NCBI RefSeq assembly: GCF_963675165.1
Contig: NC_087377.1
Coordinates: 9,813,122-9,877,121 of the forward strand
Direction of reading: 5' to 3'
From: Halichondria panicea
Lineage: Eukaryota > Porifera > Demospongiae > Suberitida > Halichondriidae
Length of the DNA stretch: 64,000 nucleotides
In this document: positions 52,867 through 62,926 of the stretch, in pieces
Layout: every line of letters begins with the position of its first letter
Position numbering within the stretch: position 1 is the first letter of the stretch
Made by a program: the position numbers and the translations under genes
The notes under the pieces: generated by a model
Database searches by the model: none
What the model was told of the DNA's origin: nothing
The model's input: the letters and a program-made list of their open reading frames with translations, nothing else

Positions 52867-54941
52867 CTGTCCAATAGTAGTAATTTCATCATACAATGGG
52901 CTATTCGACTCTAATTGAATTTCTGTTGCAATAGTAGTAATTTCATCATACAATGGGCTATTCGACTCTAATTGAACGTCTGTTGCAATAGTAGTAATTT
53001 CATCGTACAATGGGCTAGCCGTGGCTCTCTGGTTTTCAGTTGATAGGCTTAGCTGTAGTCTCTTTCTCCTGACAATCAACACCACAACCAGGACGAGCAC
53101 AGTTAGACACATCAGCACCAGTATAACACCAACAATCCCACCAACTATAGGCCCAATGGATCCGGACACAGCTACAGGTGGAGCTGCATGCATGCATGTA
53201 AAGGAATGCAGCCTAAATTATAATTTGTTTGTTGCTCCATTTAAAAAGTTGCATATGTAACATTATACACGTACTATAATCATTGAATAATATTCGAGAG
53301 TGCCTTATACTATACCTATATAATATATATAGCTGCTTCCCAGTGAAGTTTTATAGCACCTATATATAGTTGGCTTTGTACAACTCACCTTCAGTTGGTG
53401 ACACACAGATGATTGCCTCAGGTTCGGTGCTCCAGACTGCAGCATTAGTGCAAGTGATATTGTTGGGTCCAGTCAGTGAGAGTCCATTGTCACACTGGTA
53501 AGACAGTACTGTTCCCTCCAACACTGTCTCGTTCAACCTCTCATAGTCTACTATAGCACCATTGGATGGCTCCTCGGGTAGAGAGCAATTGACTATATTG
53601 GAACAAAAGTTCATGAGATAAAAAAAGGAAAGGACAATTAAATTATGGTGCATGGATGATCGTACCTGGGCTCTCTCTGCACACCAAACTCCCAGGATTT
53701 TCCACCCACTTTCCCCTACCCTCCACATTAGTGCGTACTGGTCCTCACATCAAAGGGGAACAGTCGCTCGTCACAGCGATAGGTGACCCATGAACTCAGT
53801 GAGAAGGGTGGTGTTCCACCATTGATATCCACACTGCCTCTGTACGGTGCAGCTGGAGAGCCACAGGTTAGCTCTGTGAGGAGGGGAACTAGTACTAGTC
53901 GTGACAGTGATTCAACCTTACCCGAGAAACAGACGTAAGTAGTGGGGTCAGGTGACCATCGTCCCTCACTCTCGCAGGCTGCTGTTACTGTCTCTCTATT
54001 GCAAGTGAAGCTAAGGGTTGATCCCACTAGTGCAGGTAGTGGAGGAGCACCATTGATAGTCACTCGATTGGCAGGTGGTGGGTTGGAGAGGCAGGTAACT
54101 ACATCATTATATACTGAGAAACTGAGCATAATTATTTAGAACTAACCAATAGAATGAATCATCACCATTACATCACTACTAGCTATAGAGCCAGCACAAA
54201 TCACAGCTTTGCTGGTCACATTGTAAGGAGAGTTGTAAGAGACAATTATCTGTGCCGAGGTAGTCTCCACGGTGACTGGTGACCCGGAGAGAGGTGTTGG
54301 GGAGATGGTGAGGACATAGCTGACAGGCACACCACTAGTAGAGGAGGGAGGGTCCCAGTCCAGAGTGATAATAGAGGAGCTGGGCTGGTTTTGAGTGGAG
54401 GATATTATTGTGTTCAGTGGAGGGGAGGGTGGATCTGTGGGTCCATTTATAAATCAACAATTTCGAATAAAAAAACTCACCAGCTGCCACAGTGATAGTG
54501 AGGGGACCCTCTTGTGAGCTCTCTCCCTCACATTCCACCATAGTACCCTCCACAGTGGAGGCCTCAGACAGTGAGGTGAGAGTGGCAGTGACCATTCCTC
54601 CACTGGAGTCAGTGAGAACACCACGAAATGCTGGAGTACCTTGTGTACTATCAGTGTTGCTGGTACTTACAGTAAAGATGTACCTAACTCTTTGTGGGAG
54701 AGTGATGCTCCATCGTATGAAGCTACCAGGCAGAGTGCAGGTGAAGGTGACAGTGTCATCAGCACAGGCCACAGTGGGATTGGGTGATAGTATGGCTGCA
54801 AAAATAGCTATAGACCGTACCCATTGTTGTTTTATAAACTATACCAGCTATAATAGATCTAGCAAGATATACTTTACATTAATTACCTTCGACTTGCCAT
54901 AAAGATGTTAAAAACACTAGACTAAGTGTGACAGCAAACAT
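52867..54941 (-). CDS. Ig-FN3-sushi receptor with YDEI tail repeats
   Basis: Exons, in transcript order: 54941-54887 (signal peptide MFAVTLSLVFLTSLWQ), 54795-54481 (Ig-like, VTFTCTLPGSF), 54434-54147 (FN3, ITLDWDPPSS), 54098-53922, 53873-53666 and 53592-53389 (three sushi domains, e.g. LSFTCNRET, WVTYRCDERL, VLSYQCDNGLSL), 53183-52867 (membrane helix IVGVILVLMCLTVLVLVVVL, then RRKRLQ). The cytoplasmic part has three copies of SPLYDEITTI at 19-residue spacing. Inner exons are phase 1-1, the symmetric class favoured in exon shuffling. The 53873-53666 exon is one base too long and breaks frame near 53738. No kinase is seen, and the 3' exon after 52867 is not located. YDEI resembles the pYEEI consensus bound by Src-type SH2 domains, so a docking receptor is plausible but inferred. 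Confidence 0.82.
52885..53012 (-). repeat. 57-bp tandem repeat encoding YDEI units
   Basis: Plus-strand units read gcaatagtagtaatttcatc followed by the complement of the PLYDE codons and most of ctctaattgaa. Two complete units and a third partial one lie in the cytoplasmic exon, near-identical at DNA level, so the motif array was made by recent in-frame duplication. Confidence 0.85.
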
Positions 54942-54959
54942 AATGATTCCCTCAATATT

Positions 54960-56005
54960 GAAATCTAACATTAATTGACTAAATTTCAGCAGCCCCACTA
55001 AAAATGTTAATGACATTCACAGACATTATACAAGGATTGTAAACAATATACCCTGATTCTGAAACATAACCTGAAGTTTTATTTCACTGGTTAGTTCGCA
55101 GCTATAGTGTTGGCTACAAAATTAATGAGAATCGAGCTGTTTTCTATTGACACCCTATAGCTCCACCGAGACATCAGCACCCGCGGTGCTTTCATTTCAT
55201 TTGCAAACAGATATTATAAAAAGTCCTCTCATCATAAATTAAGTATATAGCTGAAAAATAATGCATCCCTCTGCATGCAGGCAGTATTAGGCCTTGGGAA
55301 ATTATGCTTTTTATTTTGCCTATTTCTTTGCAAAAGTCAGCCTGTTTGGTGTACTCATTATCCAGTTTAAAGACATCAATTTATTTGTGGTTGTATTGAT
55401 CACTACACCTGAGGTAGCCTCATTGTCTCTAGCTAGTATATTTTAAAAAAATCGGCCCAGGACGAGGCTATACCAACAGAAAGTGCATGAAATATAATCT
55501 TCTAGTGCCGAAAGAGAAAATACTCCTTCATGCCTGCCTAGTGCTTACAGTGCAGTATAATTATAATAGATGTAGTAATACATAATAAGATGTGAAATTA
55601 TAGGTCTACCAGACTCTGAGGGTCAAGTTATGCTAATTTACTGCCCTATTATTCTACATGTAGTTGCTATAGAAGTCTCCTTATTATTCCAAATTTTATG
55701 CTAGCATAATTTGCCAAGCCCTAATAGCCAGTATCTCTAATAAAACCAAACAGTGTGATTCATCCATCCCTCTGCCAGATTTATGAGCAAAATACAGGAT
55801 CGCATGCAGCACTTGCTCAGTATAATGTGTGAGTGCACGGGTACTTGGTTCCAAACAGGCGCCATGGCGGGGCTCATGCACAACTTGGATCTGCATGTGC
55901 CTAAAGTGTATACCTTACTTGTATATAATATATAGGAGCAGGCACTGACACAGTACGCTCAACATTTTTCCCACATTACAATATAATATTATACTTCCCA
56001 TGCAG
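54960..56005. other. Intergenic, no gene recognised
   Basis: Probable promoter side of the minus-strand Ig-FN3-sushi receptor. It contains a fragment of the GAAAGCACC repeat family (55167-55203) and an aggacgaggctat end fragment near 55465. No clear TATA box or other site is visible. Confidence 0.4.
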
Positions 56006-56232
56006 AGATAGGCCAAATAAAACTCTACAGTAATTGTAAACAAATCGTGCAGAAAAACGCTCAATTTTAACATTCGATCACTTTTACCATAACAATTTAT
56101 GGTTTAACCATCTGCCATTAGTAAAGTCAAGATAGGCCAAATAAAACTCTAATACTCGAAACATTTTATAAGCAAAATCGTGCAGAAAAATGCTCAATTT
56201 TAGCATTCGATCACTTTTACCATAACAATTAA
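56006..56232. repeat. Direct duplication, about 95-100 bp
   Basis: gataggccaaataaaactct, a cgtgcagaaaaa...gctcaatttta segment and cattcgatcacttttaccat occur in order at 56006-56098 and 56130-56232. The second copy ends 14 bp before the orphan kinase exon. Confidence 0.75.
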
Positions 56233-56246
56233 TCGTACGTATACAG

Positions 56247-56423
56247 AGCATGGTGAGTGAGATCACTAAGATGCAAGAGTTCCACCACCCTCACGTCATG
56301 TCCCTGATTGGGGTGTGTGTCAACGCTGGACCTGTTGTTTCCATGGTGATGCCATATATGGAGTCTACTGGACTACTTGAGGAAAGAGGGTCAACCCTAG
56401 AGTTGGCAGAGGGAGAGGATTAG
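56247..56423 (+). pseudogene. Orphan tyrosine-kinase exon, broken
   Basis: Encodes [20 protein letters not shown] and GPVVSMVMPYM, the helix-C to hinge part of the kinase, then shifts frame through loss of about 8 nt where A and B have ACNxACGGG, and stops at a TAG. It starts inside the equivalent of the 218-nt exon of RTK A/B. Residues are a mix of A-like and B-like states, so it probably derives from a third paralogue. No flanking kinase exons are found. Confidence 0.85.
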
Positions 56424-57530
56424 AATTCATGTTAATAGTTTAATTTTTATTGCTCCCGTTACTTGCTGCTTATAGCCAGATCATAATTATATACATAATA
56501 GTTAGACACTGTTTTGGAGGTGTCCATGTGATTTAGAAGCCCTCGGCCACTTTAGTACCCTCGCGTGGAGCATGTGTATAGACCTGTGTTAGCCGGCCAT
56601 CTCTTTAGTGCAGCTATATAGCCACTACAGGGCCGTAGCCACCAACTTTAGAGTGGTCACTCAGGTTGTTATGAAATGGAACAAAATTTAATCTGCGCGC
56701 ATAGCGTGCCGAATTTTTTGAGACCACGCCTTCTCTACTGGTGGACTAGATTCTTAAAGCTTAACCCTAACACAAATGTTACAAAACACAACATCTTGAT
56801 TCTTATCATGATGGAGAAACAGCAAAGTTGTATTTGGCAAGACCACAGAACTGATTTGGACTTTCCAAATGATCGCTTGGGGAACAAAAAATGGTTAGCT
56901 GGATGGTGAGCTTGGTCTGGAAGACTTGGAAGGGATTCTCTCTCGCCATAGCAATGATAGCATGTAGACTAATAGTCTTGATCACTTATAGTTCTAGCAT
57001 GCTTGCATGTTTTGCACTGCAGAAGAAGTTCACTGCATTTTTTGTCCATTATGTGTTTACTGTAGTGACGACCATTGCCTATTCACCTCGGAAAAAGTGG
57101 TCAGGTTGAAACCTGACTAACCTGACTGGTGGCTACGGCCCTGCTTAGTCACTAGCTGTTGGTATGCCCAAGAGATACCGCTATTCACTGTGTATACTGT
57201 TTTGTGTTTCTTCTGAAGCTTATATATATAGTTTGGTAGCTGGTAGATTAATAACTTGAGTTAGGGGGTTTTAATTACAAAACTAAAATGAAAGTACTGC
57301 AGGTGCTGATGCTTCGGTGGAGATGCCAAAGCTGCATGCATGGTCTCTCGAGTTTTGGCTTTTATAACGGTTAGGCAAACAACTAAACATTGCTCCCACA
57401 ATTCCAAAGTCAGTGAAAATGGACTCCAAAGTGCAAATTGGTTCCTCTAAGTTGCAAATGGAAGAGCAAGAAACTGAGACCTACCCATAATTAATATTAT
57501 GCTTCCATCACTACTTACCTACAATCAGGC

Positions 57531-57767
57531 ATGTATCCACTAGACGCTGACAAAAAGGAGAAGCGTGGCCTCCACAAAAGAGCAAAGTATTTCGTGCTGT
57601 TCAGGGGCAAGCTGCAGTATGTAGGAGGAAATAAGAAGAACACTCCTAGGTTGGTAGTGGAAGGTGAAGAAGACAGAAGAAAGATCATTGAGAGCATCCA
57701 TGGGCAAGCTCATCTAGGATCGACATTTCGCAAAAAAATTATACCAGCAAAATGTACAAAACTGTAA
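57531..57767 (+). pseudogene. Integrase-type zinc-binding (H2C2-like) fragment
   Basis: Reads KYFVLFRGKLQYVGG, then RLVVEGEEDRRKIIESIHGQ and AHLG, which resembles the N-terminal H-H half of the integrase H2C2 zinc-binding fold of retroelement-derived genes. The C-C half and a catalytic core are absent and the frame ends soon after. Probably a mobile-element remnant; family assignment from motif memory. Confidence 0.45.
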
Positions 57768-57794
57768 AAACGCAAACAAATCTACCTGTGAAAA

Positions 57795-58330
57795 TATATC
57801 AACTTAAGGTAGTCTTTTGTAGAAGGTGGTAGCCTCTTGCCCCAGTCCACCTGTGGTTGAGAAGACGAGGGGGGTGAAAACTCCTTGCTTAATGTCTCTG
57901 ACGCGTTGGCCGTAAGCCCGTTTATTTTCGTCCTCATGTTTCTTGTAGGCAGCTTTGATGGTTCTGGAGCTGTTGCTGGGTGCATTCGGGTGGAAACCCT
58001 TACATCAAAATATGCGTGTTGAGCAGCAAACCAGAACCCTCTTGCACGAATTTCTAAGCGGGCATTGTCAGTGGTAATGGCTGAGCGGTGGGATAAAAAT
58101 TCTCCGCTTAGTGGTTGTAGTCTAGTCGCGGGGTTCTTACTTCTCTTGTTCTGTGGCAACATTGTGGCAGACTTTGGTGCATGAGAAGTGAAGCAGTCAG
58201 GTCACGTAGCTCGTTATACCTTACTGTTGGGAAGCCGCCCTTTGGGAAAATCATTGCATGGTTTGCTGAGAAGGCGAACACATGCAGTGAGTGTGTTCGT
58301 GGACTGTCAAAGCATTCAAGGTACAGCTAC
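57795..58330 (-). pseudogene. Non-LTR reverse transcriptase C-terminal remnant
   Basis: On the minus strand, pieces read FPKGGFPTVRYNELRDLTAS (about 58170-58260), LSHRSAITTDNARLEIRARG and FWFAAQHAYFDVRV (about 58000-58090), then in another frame KKHEDENKRAYGQRV and FSTTGGLGQEATTFYKRL. These are words I associate with the C-terminal end of LINE-type reverse transcriptases abundant in sponge genomes. Frameshifts near 57995 and around 58150 and the missing catalytic region show a dead fragment. Confidence 0.65.
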
Positions 58331-59232
58331 AAATATCGGAAACAGGAAGAAAATTGGCGGGTATAATGCATATTCAAACCCATGCATGAGTATTATAGTC
58401 TCCATTGTAGAAGACGACAGACTTACATACTTACTTTATATAGATCTATAGTGTAGGCCCAACTGTCACTGAGTACCATGCAGTAGTTATAGTATCATCA
58501 GAGATACTCGTGAGTAACTTATTCTAATGGGAACTGTGAAATGAAAAAGTACATTTCTGAGACCATAACATTACATCACTATAACTGCTTCCCAAAGGAA
58601 AAACGAAAGAGCAAACAATTTCAGCAGAAACATTTGATAAACAAACAAACAAACTTGCTGATCCGTGACAGTTGTTTTAAACAGGAGTAAACTTTGTGAC
58701 TATAATAATAATTATTATGATTGTTATATTCAATTACATGATCATAATTATACCTGACAGTGTAATGGATCGATTGCAAAGACACAAGTGTTACCGTTCA
58801 GGGTTTCAAAATAGTCATTGCGAGTATTATATATAATTATATACAATCATGAGTTTGTACATAGTCAAGTACATAATTATACGTTTTTCCATCCCTACTC
58901 TGCATGGTAAGACACTTGACAAACCAACTGACAAACCCAATGCACTAAACACTCTTGTTTCTTATTTAGACTTTGGACAAACGTTCCATGGTGCTGCCAG
59001 TATACTTCATGGCATTATGAGTTGGGATGTTAAAAAGTTGAGGTTGACCTTCATAATGTTGTAACTTTGTTATACTTCACTGAAATTCCAAGTTTCATGT
59101 TCCTTTTTAACTATGTAATTAATATGCTGTAGAGCTGATAACCTCTGGTCCAACCATTATAGCATTATTCATGTAGAATGCATGGCATACTTGTCAACCA
59201 CATATAACTTCCGGGGCCGAACTCAACACAAA
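58331..59232. other. Intergenic, no gene recognised
   Basis: AT-rich sequence with short simple runs, for example caaacaaacaaac near 58640 and aataataattattatgat near 58704. Open frames lack domain or splice support. Confidence 0.4.
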
Positions 59233-59511
59233 TACCGTATAGCGGGTATATTTCGAGGGTGCATGTTCATGGTTTTCGCTGATCTAGCATCTACCACGAG
59301 CATTTATACCCACGAATTTAATAAATATCGCATGCATAGTGATTTATACCCACGAATTTAATAAATATCGCATGCATAGTGATTTATACCCACGAATTTA
59401 ATAAATATCGCATGCATAGTGATACATGCTGCAGAAAGGCTGCTATTTCGCGAAAATTAAATCCGCAAAAATGTATACCCTCGAAATAAATATTATACCC
59501 GGTATACGGTA
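59233..59511. mobile_element. TACCGTATA palindromic repeat with internal tandem
   Basis: Ends taccgtatagcgggtatatt and tatacccggtatacggta are inverted. Inside, three copies of a 40-bp unit (catttatacccacgaattta then ataaatatcgcatgcatagt) lie at 59301-59340, 59341-59380 and 59381-59420, the last two identical. Related in its ends to the elements at 40333 and 52358. Confidence 0.8.
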
Positions 59512-60593
59512 GATGGTTCAATAGTTGCCCACCTACAGTGGCATCAAGAGGTAGCTGATAGGAATGTCATATAATTATATCTATGTTTACTATTTTAGTC
59601 TGGAACATTCTAGGTATGTCATTGTGAACAGTCCATGATATCCTTCTTATATTTGTCAATCTGAGAACTTGCTCTATCTACATTGCAAGCTTTGCTAACA
59701 AAATATGCTTTGTTCCCTACAGTCACACTTTAATTCTCATATTCTGTTTTGTAGTTTAATTCTCATATTCTGTTTTGTAGTTTTGTAGCTTTATACAGTC
59801 ACACTTTAATTCCTGTTTTGCATGTATAGTTGAGTTAACCACATCGACATTACTAGAAGTACAATTTTCACACAAATCAAGCTGAATAAAAGAAAGCTCT
59901 GCACTAACATGGCAGCTGTAGCTATATATCAGTATAGTGCTGGGTGTATGTGTATGATGCACGAGTGTTTCGTTTTAGACCCCCCTACGAGAAAACTAAG
60001 CAGATATCGGAGCAGTGCATGTGTCCGGAGGTTGTGACGTACACACATGCACTGCATGCATTTACCTATAGCATCGCTTGGATTGAGGCGTTGCCTATCG
60101 GATATAGCCCCTCTTCAATTAATTAATTTATAGTAAATTATAATTATATAGTCAGTGATTTATATCTATATAGTCTTCGGGCCATACTATATGATAGTCT
60201 TGATCTTTTAGAGTGCCTGATTGTACAACCAACTATATACAGTACAATGTAGCCAGTCATCTCTTAGCAATGGTGGACAATTGTAAACGAGGCCCCTTTT
60301 GCAGTAAATTTTTTGGTAATACCGTCGTTCCGAAACTCCAGAACTCGACACGAAAACTACCAGCTATACAGTATTTTAGGAATAGTAGCCTGAGAAACTA
60401 CAAATTGACTTTGTTTCGCCTTAATAATTATAGCTAGCTTTCTAGTTAACATGTAAAACTGATACTGATGAAAGCACCGCAGGCCGGTGCTGATGCCTCG
60501 GTGGAGATGCCAAAGCTAAAGCTACTATATTAGCTTAATTTTATACAAAAAGTCATGATGAAAATTTTTTCAATTTGCTGCATGCAAACTCAA
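59512..60593. other. Intergenic, short repeats only
   Basis: Contains a small duplication (taattctcatattctgtttt at 59731 and 59757) and a GAAAGCACC-family copy at 60467-60520 (ggtgctgatgcctcggtgga). No gene recognised. Confidence 0.4.
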
Positions 60594-61050
60594 AGAGTGG
60601 GTAATGATCGACCATGATTGTTGTTAATTTAAACGTCGTAAAAAGATCGATATCAAAGTTCAAGTCTAAAATTAATGGCTGCCATCTGCATCATGTCAGC
60701 AGAGTCTTGCAGCTCTCTTCTCACTCTTGCAGCTACCAATTAATAGCTAGCGTTCTAGTGCAGAGCTAACTACTAAGTAGAGTAGCAACACTCGGTAAAC
60801 AAGTTTGGCTACGTGCTCTTCTGAAAAGGCTGCAATGGCATTCCAAGTATTAGCAAAACTTGGCATAACTCGAGAACAAAGCATTATTTTGTAAATCCAC
60901 GAATTAAAATCCAAGAAAACATGACTAGAAGCCTATAGAAACTCTTACTTGCACTTCATTGATCCTTGAGCAGCTGTAGCAGTCTACACACACACACACA
61001 CAAACACACTACCGTATACCTCGCTTGCGCATGCGCACTGAGGCGTAAAT
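60594..61050 (+). repeat. Composite dispersed repeat
   Basis: The first part (60594-60870) matches 40709-40955. The second part (60870-61050) is the reverse of the repeat at 39544-39760 and ends in a (CA)n run and ccgtatacctcgcttgcgca. The two repeats abut. Confidence 0.7.
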
Positions 61051-61387
61051 ATATCCATTCAGGATGCGTTCAAAGACCAATACCGTTTCTTTGCTGGGCT
61101 GTGTATTTCGTTTATCGACTAATTACTTACGTTCACGTGTGCAAATGCTTGAAAACATAATTATTACATTGCTATAGATCTATACGATCAACTGATGGTA
61201 AATAATTATGTGTTGTTATTATTACGTGTTGATTAATATGTACATTGTTTACTTTGTGGTTTTCCGTTAGGAATGTTAATTAAGTAGGTTTATTATTTCC
61301 TGTGGAGCAGAGCCTCCTTTTGTGTTAACAATAGTTAAACGAGCATGCGTCAGATATCAATGCGCGATAGCACGCCGCGCTCCCGTG

Positions 61388-61394
61388 TATAAAA
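61388..61394 (+). promoter_or_regulatory. TATA box of the Cys-cluster gene
   Basis: TATAAAA in the context gtgtataaaaggggg, 117 bp before the ATG at 61505. It is the clearest core promoter motif in the window. Confidence 0.6.
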
Positions 61395-61504
61395 GGGGGC
61401 TGGGCAGTCCGGAAGGAAGTGATTACAATTTCAAATTGTGCCACAAGACTTGCACACAGCTAGCTATACTATCCACAGAGATATTATCTTTGCTAGCGCT
61501 TACT

Positions 61505-62000
61505 ATGGCTGCAAAAACCATAAAAGTAAGACCAATACAAACAATATGAAGCTATACACAGTTTTGTTCCAGGTTAGAGTTGAATACGACGATATTCCTC
61601 CTCAAGTTTTCATCTCAGAATTGAACAAATTCATCCGTGATCACCAGCCAACAAGAGGGTTTAGGGCAGAGATTGTTTGGGAGAGGGTGGTTAGACCAGA
61701 GAATGAAATTGATCTGGAAGAAAGGCAAGGTAAGTGACCATATTACAGTACGTGTACAACTTAGCCAATTATTATCGCTTTCTTTCAGCAAATGTGAGTG
61801 TGCGCGATCTTCCTCGTGGTTACGAGACACTACAGCACAATGTGCCCGTCCACAGAGGGCTCAACCACTGTCCACACTGTTTCTGTGCCCCGTGCGTCGT
61901 TCAACAGCCTCCAACGTTTTTGAAGGGATCATGTAATCCACATCCAGCCAATGCAGAGAAGCGACACAGGCTGTATACAAGCTGTTTTGGAGGTGTCTGA
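61505..62000 (+). CDS. Small Cys-cluster protein, sponge multicopy family
   Basis: Exons 61505-61525 (MAAKTIK), 61573-61729 (VRVEYDDIPPQVF, NKFIRDHQPTRGFRAEIVWE) and 61789-62000 join in frame for 129 residues. Exon 3 has CPHCFCAPC followed by CNPH, a probable metal-binding cluster, and a PPTFLKGS motif. A 2-nt TA excess near 61976 switches frame; the alternative frame continues with LFWRCLNTLGVWQDEEYL and RDDRRDIMP, so the ancestral protein was longer. I associate this pattern with a repetitive sponge gene family, from memory and not verified. The deletion derivative at 18.2 kb suggests the unit moves. Function unknown. Confidence 0.65.
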
Positions 62001-62787
62001 ACACGCTTGGGGTGTGGCAGGACGAGGAGTACTTGAGAGCAAAGGAGCTGCGCACTGCAAGGGATGACAGGAGAGACATCATGCCACACAGGCCCTGCGT
62101 GTCTCTCTTGTTTTTGGAGCATGTGATCTCTGTTTTGTCAGTTGTTACAATTGTCTATCGTGTTACCTTGTCAATCTTGAGCTAACTCCGCCGCTTAGCT
62201 ATAGTTCTAGCACTCAACTCTGCCAATATTATACATGCAGTGGGTTGCCTTTACGACAAAAGTGGCGAAATATTATTGGTGCATGCACTCTTGTTCTCAA
62301 TTCTAGCTATAATCTGTTCTTCTATTTGAATGCATTCGGCCCTTACTCATGCGCAGTACACTAAAAAAGGCATAATTATTTTAGCGGACTGCTGTATTTC
62401 ATATATATTCGATCTAGCTGTGCTTGAGTTTGTCATACCGTCTTTCTTTTAATTACAGCGCTAATCATAGTTTTCCAGTGGCGCACAAAAAACCATGATT
62501 CCAGTTTGGCGCTTATCTATAAGAACGTAGAGTAGATCTACTATATAGTAGCTGTTTCCAAGAGGCTATTAAATTGTACATGTATACTGTATATATTCTT
62601 TGCGAACTTTGCGATGGTTGATCAATTCGCAACAATAAAATCCGCAAAAAACCACATGATTCTTGCCATGCAGAACGCAATAGTTAGGGTCAAAACTTCT
62701 ACTGATTTGGCTCATTCGCAAAGGTTTTTCACCCGCAAATATTCTAGTAATACGGTAATTGCTTAGCCAGCAAAAAATAATTCCAGA

Positions 62788-62793
62788 TTTATT
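62788..62793 (-). terminator. Possible polyadenylation signal
   Basis: AATAAA on the minus strand about 135 bp beyond the methyltransferase stop codon. Confidence 0.35.
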
Positions 62794-62926
62794 TTATAGA
62801 GTGGTGCTGTAATTAGAAGTAGATACAGTATCTCTATACTTATCATTTTTGTATAGCCCAAAAAAATAAAGTACATGTAGACAAAAGTACTAGAGCTATA
62901 AAGTCATCAGACGGAAGATTAAACAT

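Larger units (their letters stand above)
61245..62235 (+). mobile_element. Candidate mobile unit carrying the Cys-cluster gene
   Basis: Its left flank (cgttaggaatgttaatta, gtggagcagagcctcc) and right flank (ggccctgcgtgtctct, gttttgtcag, gcttagctatag) recur with the interior deleted at 18226-18510. The unit contains a TATA box, a three-exon coding region and a 3' segment. The borders are approximate and no terminal repeat was found. Confidence 0.5.

Noticed and set aside
58181-58451. Two overlapping plus-strand frames of 61 and 87 codons
   Set aside because: They are the complement of the non-LTR reverse transcriptase remnant on the minus strand.
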